Positions 50,956 to 59,581 of a DNA stretch of 64,000 nucleotides are shown one piece after another. A model generated the notes under the pieces. That model ran no database searches, was not told the origin of the DNA, and saw only the letters and a list, made by a program, of their open reading frames with translations. The position numbers were made by a program, and so were the translations under genes. How positions within the stretch are numbered: the first letter of the stretch is position 1; the number at the start of each line of letters is the position of its first letter. The stretch is from Peptoniphilus_A sp001811425 (GTDB taxonomy: Bacteria > Bacillota > Clostridia > Tissierellales > Peptoniphilaceae): positions 62,001-126,000 of the forward strand of contig NZ_KV804685.1 in assembly GCF_001811425.1 (NCBI RefSeq), given 5' to 3'.

Positions 50956-53499
50956 ATGAAGGGCGACGGTATATTTTTATTTTCTTACTTGGAAGGACCT
51001 AACAACAGGTATGTTATTCCTGTTTACCAAAGAAGATATGATTGGAAAATTGAAAACTGCAAACAACTTTATGATGATTTATTAAGACTTACTAAAAATA
51101 AAGGCACTCACTTTTTTGGCAGCATTGTCTCTGATGTAAAAGGTGGCGGTGCAATTACTGAATTCCACATAATTGATGGTCAGCAGAGACTTACAACTGT
51201 GACTTTACTTCTTCTTGCTCTTGCAAAGTTAGTGGAAGAGGGAGAGGTTAAGTCTAATGAAATTGATTTAAGGGACCAAATTATGGAGAGATTTGTCATC
51301 TCCAAGTGGGCTAATAAGGACAATAGAATTAAATTAATTCCTGTTAAAAGAGATAGACAAGCTTTATATAATTTGATTTTTGAAGATAAAGAAGATTACA
51401 TAGAAAATTCTAACTTAACTATTAATTTTAAATACTTTTATGATAGGTTAAAAAAAGATTCTGCTATTATTGATGAAATTTATTTTGCTATTCAAAGGCT
51501 TCAAGTTATTTCTATAACTTTAGATAGAGATGATGATGCTCAGCTAATTTTTGAGAGTTTAAATTCAACTGGACTTGCCTTAAGTGAAGGAGACAAGATA
51601 AGAAATTTTATACTCATGAATTTGCCTCTAAATATACAAAACGATTATTTTGAAAAGTATTGGATAAAGATTGAAGATTTAACAAATAAAAAAATTGACA
51701 ATTTTGTTAGAAATTATTTGAGCATAAAAACTTCTTCAACACCAACTATGGCGAAGGTTTATTTTGAATTTAAAGACTATGTAAATAGACATAATGATAC
51801 TTTAGAAAAATTATTGGAAGACATGCTAAGGTATTCTAAGTTTTATAAGAAACTACTTGATGGGAAAAGTGACTTCAATAATAAAGCCTTAGATGCTTCT
51901 ATGTTTAATTTTATGAAAATGGAAATAACTGTAACGGAGCCCTTCTTCATGGAAGTCTTAAGCTTAAATGATGAAGGGAAGTTAAGTCTTAATGACCTTA
52001 TTGGTGTTTATGAAACTATTGAAAATTATTTATTTAGAAGAAATATTTGTGGAGTTGCGACAAATGCTTTAAATAAAATTTTCTTAAATTTAAACAAGGA
52101 CATTATAAGATATGATGGGTCTACAGATAATTATGTAGATAAATTAAAATATAATCTAATTAATAAGAAAGATTCTGCAAGGTTCCCAAAGGACGAAGAA
52201 TTTTATGAGAACTTCTATAATAAAGAAGTCTACTTAATGCGTGGTAGGTTTAAAAACTATTTATTTAACAAGATTGAAAACTTTAAGACAGTTGAGACTA
52301 AGGACATTTATAATCATCTAGATGAAGGTACTTATAGTATTGAACACATTATGCCGCAAAAATTAAATGATGATTGGTTCGAAGACTTGGGAGATAATGC
52401 CGAAGAAATTCATGAAAAATGGCTGCACAAGTTGGGCAACTTAACTATTACAGGCTATAATTCTGATATGGGAAATTCTTCTTTTGAGAAAAAGAGGGAA
52501 GGGAGACATGGTTTTAAGAAAAGTGGCATAAGAATGAATCAAGACTTGGCTTTATTGGATTCTTGGGAAGAAGATGAAATTGAAAAAAGGCACAGGGACC
52601 TATTAGACTTAGCGGTTTATGAGATTTGGGAGTATCCTACTACAAATTTTGAATTAAAAAGAGAAGATGTGGAGTATATTTCCTTAGCTGATGATGATTA
52701 TGATTTAAAGGGAAAGAAAATTCTAAAAATTAACTTTAGAGGAGAAGAGTTATCTTTTAAAAATTGGGCTGAGGCCTTTACTTTTATAATAAAAAAATTG
52801 CATGAGGAAGATAAATCTAAGTTAATAAATTTAGTGATTGAAAAACCAAATAATATTTTAGGCTATAGTTTTTCTACTGACTCTAATGATTTTATCAATT
52901 TTGAAAAAATAGATGATAATATTTTTGTTTCAACAAATAATAATACAAATACAAAAATAAAAATACTTAGAAATTTATTTGAATTATTTGAAGAAAATTT
53001 AGAGACTTTAGTTTTTTATTTTGAAGAATCCGATAACTATGATAAAGTTCCTGAAAATATAAAAGAAGAATATTGGGATTATGCTATTCCTATAATTAGG
53101 GAGGCAAATGTAGATAATGAAACTTTTAGAAAAGTTACCAGATCTAGCAGTTCATGGATAAATGGAGCTATAGGTATAAATAGATTTTATATTTCCTGCT
53201 ATTTTTATATGAAATCCGCCAAAGTTTCTATGACATTAAATAAGTCAAGTAAGGAAGAAAATGAAGCTGCCTTTGATTATTTGTATAAGAATAAGGAAAG
53301 TATTGAAAATAATTTGGGCTATAAACTATCTTGGAATAGGTTGAATGAAAAAAAAGTTTCCACTATTGACGCCTCAATAGAAAATATAAACTCAAGGGAT
53401 AAGTCTAATTGGGAAAAAATTGCAAAATTCCACGCTGATATGAGCGATGCCTTTTATAAGGAATTTGTTCCTAGACTAAGAGAATTCCAAGATAAATAA
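50956..53499 (+). CDS. DUF262-DUF1524-DUF4268 protein (GmrSD-like, putative type IV restriction)
   Basis: 847 aa. The N-terminal DUF262 domain carries the ParB-like DGQQRLTT motif (residues 74-81). The central DUF1524 HNH-type nuclease has SIEHIMPQ with His464, HKLGNL with His491 and Asn495, and MGNSSFEKKRE. A further region, about 560-700, precedes a C-terminal block (SSSSWINGAIG through KFHADMSDAFYKEFVPRLREF) like DUF4268. GmrSD and SspE-type relatives cleave modified or phosphorothioated DNA by nucleotide-dependent activity. The start is ATG 50956 after GGAGGT (50946-50951), not ATG 50944, which overlaps that site. The fusion of all three is notable. Its own promoter and terminator make it monocistronic. 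Confidence 0.88.
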   Translation: MKGDGIFLFSYLEGPNNRYVIPVYQRRYDWKIENCKQLYDDLLRLTKNKGTHFFGSIVSDVKGGGAITEFHIIDGQQRLTTVTLLLLALAKLVEEGEVKSNEIDLRDQIMERFVISKWANKDNRIKLIPVKRDRQALYNLIFEDKEDYIENSNLTINFKYFYDRLKKDSAIIDEIYFAIQRLQVISITLDRDDDAQLIFESLNSTGLALSEGDKIRNFILMNLPLNIQNDYFEKYWIKIEDLTNKKIDNFVRNYLSIKTSSTPTMAKVYFEFKDYVNRHNDTLEKLLEDMLRYSKFYKKLLDGKSDFNNKALDASMFNFMKMEITVTEPFFMEVLSLNDEGKLSLNDLIGVYETIENYLFRRNICGVATNALNKIFLNLNKDIIRYDGSTDNYVDKLKYNLINKKDSARFPKDEEFYENFYNKEVYLMRGRFKNYLFNKIENFKTVETKDIYNHLDEGTYSIEHIMPQKLNDDWFEDLGDNAEEIHEKWLHKLGNLTITGYNSDMGNSSFEKKREGRHGFKKSGIRMNQDLALLDSWEEDEIEKRHRDLLDLAVYEIWEYPTTNFELKREDVEYISLADDDYDLKGKKILKINFRGEELSFKNWAEAFTFIIKKLHEEDKSKLINLVIEKPNNILGYSFSTDSNDFINFEKIDDNIFVSTNNNTNTKIKILRNLFELFEENLETLVFYFEESDNYDKVPENIKEEYWDYAIPIIREANVDNETFRKVTRSSSSWINGAIGINRFYISCYFYMKSAKVSMTLNKSSKEENEAAFDYLYKNKESIENNLGYKLSWNRLNEKKVSTIDASIENINSRDKSNWEKIAKFHADMSDAFYKEFVPRLREFQDK

Positions 53500-53512
53500 T
53501 ATATTAAGGATT

Positions 53513-53545
53513 AAAACTCGGGGCTAGGCTTCGAGTTTTTTTCTG
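53513..53545 (+). terminator. Rho-independent terminator after the DUF262 gene
   Basis: AAAACTCG and CGAGTTTT pair, with the inner bases GGGCTAGGCTT forming the loop or a weak inner stem, then a T run. Confidence 0.85.
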
Positions 53546-53585
53546 TGTTATAATATAATAAATTCCAATAAAGGAGGGTTTTGTT

Positions 53586-54335
53586 ATGAGTAAGGGTAAG
53601 GCAAGTAAAGTTTTTATTGGCTTATTTATTTTCTTAGCTATTATTTTTGCCTTCATTTGTTTAGCCTTTTTTGGCAATCCTATTTCTAGGCTCATGGCGG
53701 AAAAGTCTGCCACTAAATATATTGAAGCTCATTACAAGGACTTGGACTTAAATCGTGACAAAGCCTATTATAATTTTAAGGATGGCTACTACACTGTAAG
53801 GCTTCGTAGCAAAACTAGTAAGGATACTGCATTTATGTTAGGCTTTGACTCTTTTGGTAAGTTAAAGCAAAATACTTACGATGATATTTTGTTTAACACC
53901 GAGATTAGATTATTAGACGAGCTAAGGGGATATGGGGCAGATCTTCAATATAAGTATAATTTCCCTTATGAAATTTCTTTAAACACAGTTGAGGATGTCC
54001 CTAGAGAAAATCTAGTTCTAGATCAAGAGTTTGATTTCGATAATTTTAAGGAAAATGTAAATGCTCAGGCATTTGGCTATGTTAAAAAGCCAAGCCTCGA
54101 AGAGTGCTTAGATGCCCTTTGCGATTTGCAAAAAATTATGGACAAGACTTCTTTGAAGGTGACAAAATATTCTATTATTTTAATTCCAGAGGAAAACAAA
54201 AAGCCTGATGGGGAAGCGGAGTCATGGGTAGGTGCCCTTAGCGTTCATGATGTGCCAGAAGAAATTGTGAGAAATAGAGACCTAAAAGAATTTACAAATA
54301 TTTATGAAAAGTCAATAAGTGAGACTAAAGACTAA
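53586..54335 (+). CDS. membrane-anchored YfjL-like protein
   Basis: A 249-aa protein: an N-terminal transmembrane helix (residues 8-29), followed by GNPISRLMAEKSATKYIEAHY and YYNFKDGYYTVRLRSKTSKDTAF, which match the YfjL-like pattern as I remember it, then a soluble external domain. Function is unknown. RBS AAGGAGGG. Separate transcription unit with a strong terminator. Confidence 0.75.
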   Translation: MSKGKASKVFIGLFIFLAIIFAFICLAFFGNPISRLMAEKSATKYIEAHYKDLDLNRDKAYYNFKDGYYTVRLRSKTSKDTAFMLGFDSFGKLKQNTYDDILFNTEIRLLDELRGYGADLQYKYNFPYEISLNTVEDVPRENLVLDQEFDFDNFKENVNAQAFGYVKKPSLEECLDALCDLQKIMDKTSLKVTKYSIILIPEENKKPDGEAESWVGALSVHDVPEEIVRNRDLKEFTNIYEKSISETKD

Positions 54336-54340
54336 TAAAA

Positions 54341-54393
54341 AACTCTCATTCTAAGATTTCCATTTTAGGATTTCTTAGGGTGAGAGTTTCTTT
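54341..54393 (+). terminator. strong Rho-independent terminator
   Basis: 16-bp stem AACTCTCATTCTAAGA / TCTTAGGGTGAGAGTT with two wobbles, interior loop of 16 bases containing TCC/GGA, followed by T's. A second hairpin, AAGTTTATAA / TTATAAACTT with T's (54424-54451), lies 30 bases downstream; the rest of 54394-54564 holds nothing I can call. Confidence 0.85.
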
Positions 54394-54564
54394 TTGCCTT
54401 TAATTAAAAAATTTGATTTTTATAAGTTTATAATATTTTATAAACTTTTTTGTTAAGTCTTTTTTCGCTTTTTATGTCATAAAGATTACTTATATTAATT
54501 TCTTATGCAAGTTCAAATACATACCACATGTTTATTGATTCATAGGTGCAATTTATTAAGTTAC

Positions 54565-55221
54565 TTAAGAGAGGTACCATTTTCCATTAGGGTACTGAGA
54601 TAAACTTCCTTTTCTTTCAGAGATTATATTTCCATCTAAATCAAGGACAAGTAATTTTTCATAGTATTTATAGTCATTGGTTATTTTATCTCCTTCTATG
54701 CCTTCTTCAATCCATTGATTTATATAAAGTCTATCTTTGTCGATGTATAAAACTGATTGGGCTGGCTTCATGTCTATGCTAAATTTACGAGGGTAGTAAG
54801 AAATAAATCTATCAGAGGAGCTACATATATGAAATTCATAGCCATCTTCTAAAGATAAATTATATAATTCCACTTCCTTTATTGGTATTTTGTGTAAACT
54901 TTCTAAGCTTTGTTCTGGATAATATTTTATTAATTCTACAATATTTTTGTTGAAATCTACTTTTAAAAAATAGAAAAAATTATTTTTAAATTTTGCATAG
55001 GAATAGCTTACATTTTTTTCTTTTTCAAAGGGGGTATAGACTTCCTTGCTTAATAAATCATAAAATCTAATAACTGCTCCTTGGTAGTAGCCTGTGCCAT
55101 TAATCCAGTCAGGTATTTCATAAAAACATTCTGAATCTGAAAGGGAATTATAATATCTGTCTTGTCCTAAGATAGGTTCAAGTCCTTCTCCAAGAACTTC
55201 ATTAAAAACTTCTATTTCCAT
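54565..55221 (-). CDS. hypothetical protein
   Basis: About 218 aa, soluble, rich in Tyr, Ser, Glu and Ile, mostly beta-strand-like, without signal peptide or membrane segment. No recognised motif. An ATG 15 bases upstream (55236) also exists, but the GGAG ribosome site lies between the two, so ATG 55221 is the better start. It is upstream of nothing on the minus strand and convergent with the YfjL-like gene. Function unknown. Confidence 0.7.
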   Translation of the reverse strand: MEIEVFNEVLGEGLEPILGQDRYYNSLSDSECFYEIPDWINGTGYYQGAVIRFYDLLSKEVYTPFEKEKNVSYSYAKFKNNFFYFLKVDFNKNIVELIKYYPEQSLESLHKIPIKEVELYNLSLEDGYEFHICSSSDRFISYYPRKFSIDMKPAQSVLYIDKDRLYINQWIEEGIEGDKITNDYKYYEKLLVLDLDGNIISERKGSLSQYPNGKWYLS

Positions 55222-55278
55222 TTTAATTGTCTCCATTATTAATTTATTTAGTGTATTCTCATTAAGAATTAATTAAAA

Positions 55279-56421
55279 TTATAATTTTTTATAGACTTCT
55301 CTTGTGAAGTCTGTCTTTATTTTTCCAGATTTTATGTTGTAGAGGTCATTTGCCAAGATTTCTTTATCAAGCATCTCTTTTGTAATGCCAGTAGACTTGT
55401 CGTAAAAGCTTTTAAAGGAATAAATTTTATTTTTATTTTTTGATTTTTTTAAGATTTCTATGCCTCTTTCGTCGCAGGCAAGGACTCTTGTGTAGGGAGT
55501 TTCAAGGGATTTTTTTATGGAATCTTTTTTTATGTCTAAGAGAATTTCTAGGACCAGTCTTTTTATTCTTGACTTGCTATGCCTTTTTGAGTGGACTTTT
55601 TCTATTAGTTCTTCAAAGTTTTTGGAGTCTAAATTTTCTAAAATCCTATTTTCTAGTCCCACTTCATAGTCAAAATAGTCGGTGAAATTTATTTTCCCTG
55701 CAAGCATTTTGTATTTAAAGATTTCAAAATAATTTTCTAATTTATTCTCCACCACTAAGTCATAGCCTGGCAAAAAGCTTGATACATCTTCGCCCCTATA
55801 GAGAAGGCTTCTTATGTGTGAAGCTGATGCAAAGCCTTCAAGGGCAAAATCGTCCTTGTGATTTACATTTTTTCTTGGCATAGAGTGGGCTTCTATTTTT
55901 GAATTTAACTTTTCTAAGTTTTTGATGTATTCCAAGCCTAATATGTTATTTGGTTTTTTTAAAATCTCCTTTTCTTTTTGACTTAAAAAATCCATGGCGA
56001 GCTCGCGAGATTTTATATAAGAATTTCCCTCAGCTAAAAATTTTTTAATTTTCTCATCATCTAAATTTTTATAAATTTTTTTTGACAAATTTTTTAAAGT
56101 AGGTGCGTCATCTTCACTACCAAAGTAAAGTCTGTCAATGATTTCCATAGAATTTAAAATAGTAATGCCTCCGCGAGCAAAAATTTCTGCGTTAGATGTT
56201 GCATAGTAGAGAGGAAGCTCTAGGACGAGACTTGCGCCCTTATCCACTGCTATCTTTGCCCTTTCAAATTTATTTATTATGGCAGGCTCGCCCCTTTGGA
56301 CAAAATTTCCCGACATGATTACGACAATAAAATCTGAGTATTCACTTTTTATTTTTTGGATCTGATAGGAGTGACCCCTGTGGAAGGGATTGTACTCCGC
56401 AATTATAGAAGCAATTTTCAT
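55279..56421 (-). CDS. tmcAL: tRNA(Met) cytidine acetate ligase
   Basis: 380 aa. TmcAL (formerly YlbM/DUF795) adds acetyl to C34 of elongator tRNA-Met using ATP and acetate. AEYNPFHRGHSYQI with the nucleotidyl-transfer HxGH (His14-Gly16-His17) is at the N-terminus. MSGNFVQRGEPAIINKFERAKIAVDKGASLVLELPLYYA follows. The C-terminal half is helical. Lies just upstream of and divergent from acetate kinase, an appropriate neighbour for an acetate-using enzyme. Confidence 0.94.
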   Translation of the reverse strand: MKIASIIAEYNPFHRGHSYQIQKIKSEYSDFIVVIMSGNFVQRGEPAIINKFERAKIAVDKGASLVLELPLYYATSNAEIFARGGITILNSMEIIDRLYFGSEDDAPTLKNLSKKIYKNLDDEKIKKFLAEGNSYIKSRELAMDFLSQKEKEILKKPNNILGLEYIKNLEKLNSKIEAHSMPRKNVNHKDDFALEGFASASHIRSLLYRGEDVSSFLPGYDLVVENKLENYFEIFKYKMLAGKINFTDYFDYEVGLENRILENLDSKNFEELIEKVHSKRHSKSRIKRLVLEILLDIKKDSIKKSLETPYTRVLACDERGIEILKKSKNKNKIYSFKSFYDKSTGITKEMLDKEILANDLYNIKSGKIKTDFTREVYKKL

Positions 56422-56522
56422 ATTTTAAATCTCCAATTATTGACTAATGTTTACATCTGTTATAAACTTATTATTAGTTATTATACTATATTTAAGAAAT
56501 TTAAAAAACATGAGGAGGAAAC

Positions 56523-57719
56523 ATGAAGATATTAGTAATTAATTGCGGATCTTCTTCTCTAAAATATCAACTCATTGATATGGAAACTGAAGAATTGATG
56601 GCAAAGGGTTTAGTTGAAAGAATTGGAATTGAAGGTTCAAGAATTAAACACGAAACAATAGGAAAGGAAAAGAAAACTATTGAAACTCCAATGCAAGACC
56701 ACAAGAGAGCTCTTGAACTTGTAATGGAATCCCTAACAAATGAAGAATACGGTGCAATTAAGTCACTTGATGAAATTGATGCAGTAGGTCACAGAGTTGT
56801 ACACGGCGGCGAAGACTTCGCTCAATCTGTTATTATTGACGAAAAAGTTTTAAAGGGAATTGAAGATAATGTTGAAATAGCTCCTCTTCACAATCCACCA
56901 AACATTATGGGAATCAAGGCTTGCCAAAGACTTCTTCCTAATGTTAAGCAAGTTGCAGTATTTGATACAGCTTTCCACCAAACTATGCCAGCTGAAAGCT
57001 ACATCTATGCACTTCCATACGAATATTATGAAAAATATAAGATTAGAAGATTTGGTTTCCACGGAACTTCTCACAAATACATCACTAACAGAGCAGCAGA
57101 AATGCTAGGAAAAGATGTTAATGAAGTTAACTTAATCACTTGTCACCTTGGCAATGGCTCAAGTATTTGTGCAGTTAAAAATGGTAAATCCATTGACACT
57201 TCCATGGGCTTCACACCACTTGAAGGACTTGCAATGGGAACTAGATGCGGTGATTTAGACCCAGCTATTCTTCCATTTTTAATGGAAAAAGAAAATCTTT
57301 CTACTGATGAAATTAACACTTTAATCAATAAAAAATCTGGTGTACTTGGAATTTCTGGAGTATCTAGTGACTTTAGAGATATCGAAGCAGCTAGAGATGA
57401 AGGAAACAAGAGAGCAAAACTTGCCCTTGATATCTTTGAAAAAAGAGTTCGTGGCTACATTGGTTCTTACATGACTGAACTTGACCATGTTGATGCAATT
57501 GTATTTACAGCAGGTGTTGGCGAAAACTCAATTGAAATGAGAGAATCTATAGTTAATGGATTAAAATCTCTTGGAATTAAAATCGACACTGAAAGAAACA
57601 ATGTAAGAGGAGAAGACAAGCTTATTTCTGCTGACGATTCTTCTATTAAGATTTTTGTAATCCCAACTAATGAAGAGCTTATGATTGCAAGAGATACAAA
57701 GGCACTTGTTGAGGCATAA
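56523..57719 (+). CDS. ackA: acetate kinase
   Basis: Makes acetate and ATP from acetyl phosphate, key to substrate-level phosphorylation in anaerobes. 398 aa with NCGSSSLKYQLID, HRVVHGGE, RFGFHGTSHKYI, HLGNGSSICAV, GTRCGDLDPAI and FTAGVGENS motifs. RBS AGGAGGAAAC. A possible promoter TTGACT (56440) with TGTTATAAA (56458) has a short 15-base spacer. No pta gene is beside it. Confidence 0.97.
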   Translation: MKILVINCGSSSLKYQLIDMETEELMAKGLVERIGIEGSRIKHETIGKEKKTIETPMQDHKRALELVMESLTNEEYGAIKSLDEIDAVGHRVVHGGEDFAQSVIIDEKVLKGIEDNVEIAPLHNPPNIMGIKACQRLLPNVKQVAVFDTAFHQTMPAESYIYALPYEYYEKYKIRRFGFHGTSHKYITNRAAEMLGKDVNEVNLITCHLGNGSSICAVKNGKSIDTSMGFTPLEGLAMGTRCGDLDPAILPFLMEKENLSTDEINTLINKKSGVLGISGVSSDFRDIEAARDEGNKRAKLALDIFEKRVRGYIGSYMTELDHVDAIVFTAGVGENSIEMRESIVNGLKSLGIKIDTERNNVRGEDKLISADDSSIKIFVIPTNEELMIARDTKALVEA

Positions 57720-57734
57720 TTTTCAAGATTTTTA

Positions 57735-57763
57735 TTGACATTTGAAAAATAAAAAGTTATAAT
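57735..57763 (+). promoter_or_regulatory. consensus promoter of the yceD-rpmF unit
   Basis: TTGACA (57735-57740), 17-base spacer, TATAAT (57758-57763): perfect in both hexamers. Confidence 0.9.
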
Positions 57764-57791
57764 GATTTGTATGTATTTTTGAGGTGAGTAT

Positions 57792-58325
57792 ATGAAATTA
57801 GATCTTAGTACTTTTTTGTCATCTGATGATGTTAGGCTAGATTTCCAGGGTAGCTTAAAGGAAAATGACACGGATTTGAGTTTAGAAGATCTAAATATCA
57901 TCTATCCAATAGAGTACAAGGGATATATTCATGATTTGACAGGGGAATTAGAACTTTGTCTTGATATTTCCTACAAATTCAAAGCAGTCTGTGACAGATG
58001 CCTCAAAGACTTTATAAATGAAAAAGAGACATCTTACATTGCTTACAATTTTAAAGACCCAAGTCTATATGATGAGGATTCTGTAGACGAGTATTTTAAA
58101 ATTATTGATGATTCAGTAGATCTTTCAGAGATTATTTTCTCACAAATTATTACTTCAATTTCTGGTAAAAATTTGTGCAGTGAAGATTGCAAGGGAATTT
58201 GCCCTCATTGTGGCAAGAACTTAAATGAAGGTCCTTGTGATTGTCATGAAGAAGAATCTGTTGAAGAGACAGTGGATCCAAGATTTGGAAAGTTATTAGA
58301 TTTATTTAAAGATGAGGAGGTGTAG
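57792..58325 (+). CDS. yceD: YceD/DUF177 family protein (large rRNA processing factor)
   Basis: 177 aa. AVCDRCLKDF is the first Cys pair. The C-terminal CSEDCKGICPHCGKNLNEGPCDCH cluster and DPRFGKLLDLF ending are typical of DUF177 upstream of rpmF. YceD is linked to 23S rRNA maturation. RBS GAGGTGAG. Ends 2 bp before rpmF, with which it shares the perfect promoter at 57735. Confidence 0.93.
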   Translation: MKLDLSTFLSSDDVRLDFQGSLKENDTDLSLEDLNIIYPIEYKGYIHDLTGELELCLDISYKFKAVCDRCLKDFINEKETSYIAYNFKDPSLYDEDSVDEYFKIIDDSVDLSEIIFSQIITSISGKNLCSEDCKGICPHCGKNLNEGPCDCHEEESVEETVDPRFGKLLDLFKDEEV

Positions 58326-58327
58326 AA

Positions 58328-58510
58328 ATGGCCGTACCTAAGAGAAAAACTTCAAAACAAAGAAAGAATAAGAGAAGAGCATCTTCTTACAGATTAAATA
58401 AAGCAACAGTAGTTGAATGTCCTAACTGCCATGAAATGAAATTACCTCATAGAGTTTGTCCTTCTTGTGGACACTATGCAGGCAAAGAAATTATTGCAGA
58501 AGCTGAATAA
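58328..58510 (+). CDS. rpmF: ribosomal protein bL32
   Basis: 60 aa. MAVPKRKTSKQRKNKRRASS is the basic N-terminus; CPNCHEMKLPHRVCPSCGHY is a four-cysteine zinc ribbon, so this is the C+ form of L32. RBS GAGGAGGTGTAG spans the stop of yceD. Followed by a terminator. Confidence 0.98.
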   Translation: MAVPKRKTSKQRKNKRRASSYRLNKATVVECPNCHEMKLPHRVCPSCGHYAGKEIIAEAE

Positions 58511-58514
58511 TAAA

Positions 58515-58541
58515 GTGAGACTCAGGTCTCGCTTTTTTTGT
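58515..58541 (+). terminator. Rho-independent terminator after rpmF
   Basis: GTGAGAC, TCAG loop, GTCTCGC (one wobble), then TTTTTTT. Confidence 0.88.
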
Positions 58542-58663
58542 GCAAAATTTTACTCTATAACATTTTAGATTTATGTCTAGAATATTATAGATTTTTTTTA
58601 ATTTTTAATCGAGTTAAAGTTAAACTATATTAAAATTTAATTGAAAAAATCCTCTTAAACTTG

Positions 58664-58672
58664 TGATATAAT
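58664..58672 (+). promoter_or_regulatory. extended -10 promoter abutting a start codon (possible leaderless mRNA)
   Basis: TGATATAAT is a perfect TGnTATAAT element ending at 58672; the ATG of the next gene begins at 58679. The spacing is identical to that at 5930-5945 and no ribosome site fits between. Confidence 0.65.
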
Positions 58673-58678
58673 AAAATT

Positions 58679-59074
58679 ATGGAAAAGTTAAAAAAAGCTG
58701 ATATTTTAGTTATTATTTTAATAGTTATTGCTTCTTTTTTAATTTATTTTTTTACAAACAAACTTCCCAAGGAAGATGCAAACATTTCAAAAAAAGTTGT
58801 AATAACTGTTGATGGGAAAATTTTTAAAGAAGTACCTTTAACTAAAAATACATATGAAAAAATTGATATAAATACTGTTTATGGTAAGAATGAAGTAATA
58901 ATTGAAAAGGGTGAGGTGCACATGCATGAATCTAATTGCAAGGATAAAATTTGCATGAAGATGGGAAAAATTTCTATTCCTGGAGATTCAATCATCTGCC
59001 TACCTAATAGAGTCATGGTAAAAATTGTCTCTGACAAAAAGAACCATGATAGTTTGGATTTGATAATAAAATGA
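58679..59074 (+). CDS. NusG domain II-containing membrane-anchored protein
   Basis: 131 aa: N-terminal membrane helix (ADILVIILIVIASFLIYFF) and an external NusG_II domain with the block SNCKDKICMKMGKI and IICLPNRVMVKI. Such proteins pair with the Gx transporter that follows (4-bp overlap, ATGA) in many Firmicutes; the pair is of unknown function, often linked to electron-transport or quinone genes. The -10 element ends only six bases before the ATG, so translation is probably leaderless. Confidence 0.9.
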   Translation: MEKLKKADILVIILIVIASFLIYFFTNKLPKEDANISKKVVITVDGKIFKEVPLTKNTYEKIDINTVYGKNEVIIEKGEVHMHESNCKDKICMKMGKISIPGDSIICLPNRVMVKIVSDKKNHDSLDLIIK

Positions 59075-59580
59075 TAAAGAATAGAAAATTAATTTATTTA
59101 TCTCTACTTAGTGCCCTTGGAATTGTCCTTGGTCTCTTTGAAAGTGTGATTCCACTTCCTGTAGCCATTCCAGGTGCTAGGCTAGGTCTATCAAACATTG
59201 TGGTTCTTGTAACTATAGTTGCCATTGGATATAAGGAGGGCTTTTTTGTCGCAATTTTTAAGACTGTTATCTTGGCACTGGTTACTGGTGCTGTGTCTAG
59301 ATTCCTTTTTTCCCTAGGCGGCGCTCTATTAAGTTCACTTGCCATGATTATTGCCCATAAATTTTTGAGAAAATATTTATCTTTAATAGGAATTAGCGAA
59401 ATTGGCTCATTTTTTCACAATTTAGGGCAAGTTTTAGTTGCATCCTACATCATGAAAACTACAGCAATTCTTGCTTATCTGCCACTGCTTGTTATTTTAG
59501 GGATTTTCACAGGATTTTTTGTTGGACTTGCTTCAATTTATATAGTTGACAACACAAATATATCAAAGGAGAGAGCTTGA
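59071..59580 (+). CDS. Gx transporter / Hpre_diP_synt_I family membrane protein
   Basis: 169-aa polytopic protein, about five or six helices: LGIVLGLFESVIPLPVAIPGARLGLSNIVVLVTI carries the family pattern with PGARLGL. Called heptaprenyl diphosphate synthase component I in databases, but it is a transporter-type membrane protein. Overlaps the NusG_II gene by 4 bp. Confidence 0.9.
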   Translation: MIKNRKLIYLSLLSALGIVLGLFESVIPLPVAIPGARLGLSNIVVLVTIVAIGYKEGFFVAIFKTVILALVTGAVSRFLFSLGGALLSSLAMIIAHKFLRKYLSLIGISEIGSFFHNLGQVLVASYIMKTTAILAYLPLLVILGIFTGFFVGLASIYIVDNTNISKERA

Positions 59581-59581
59581 A

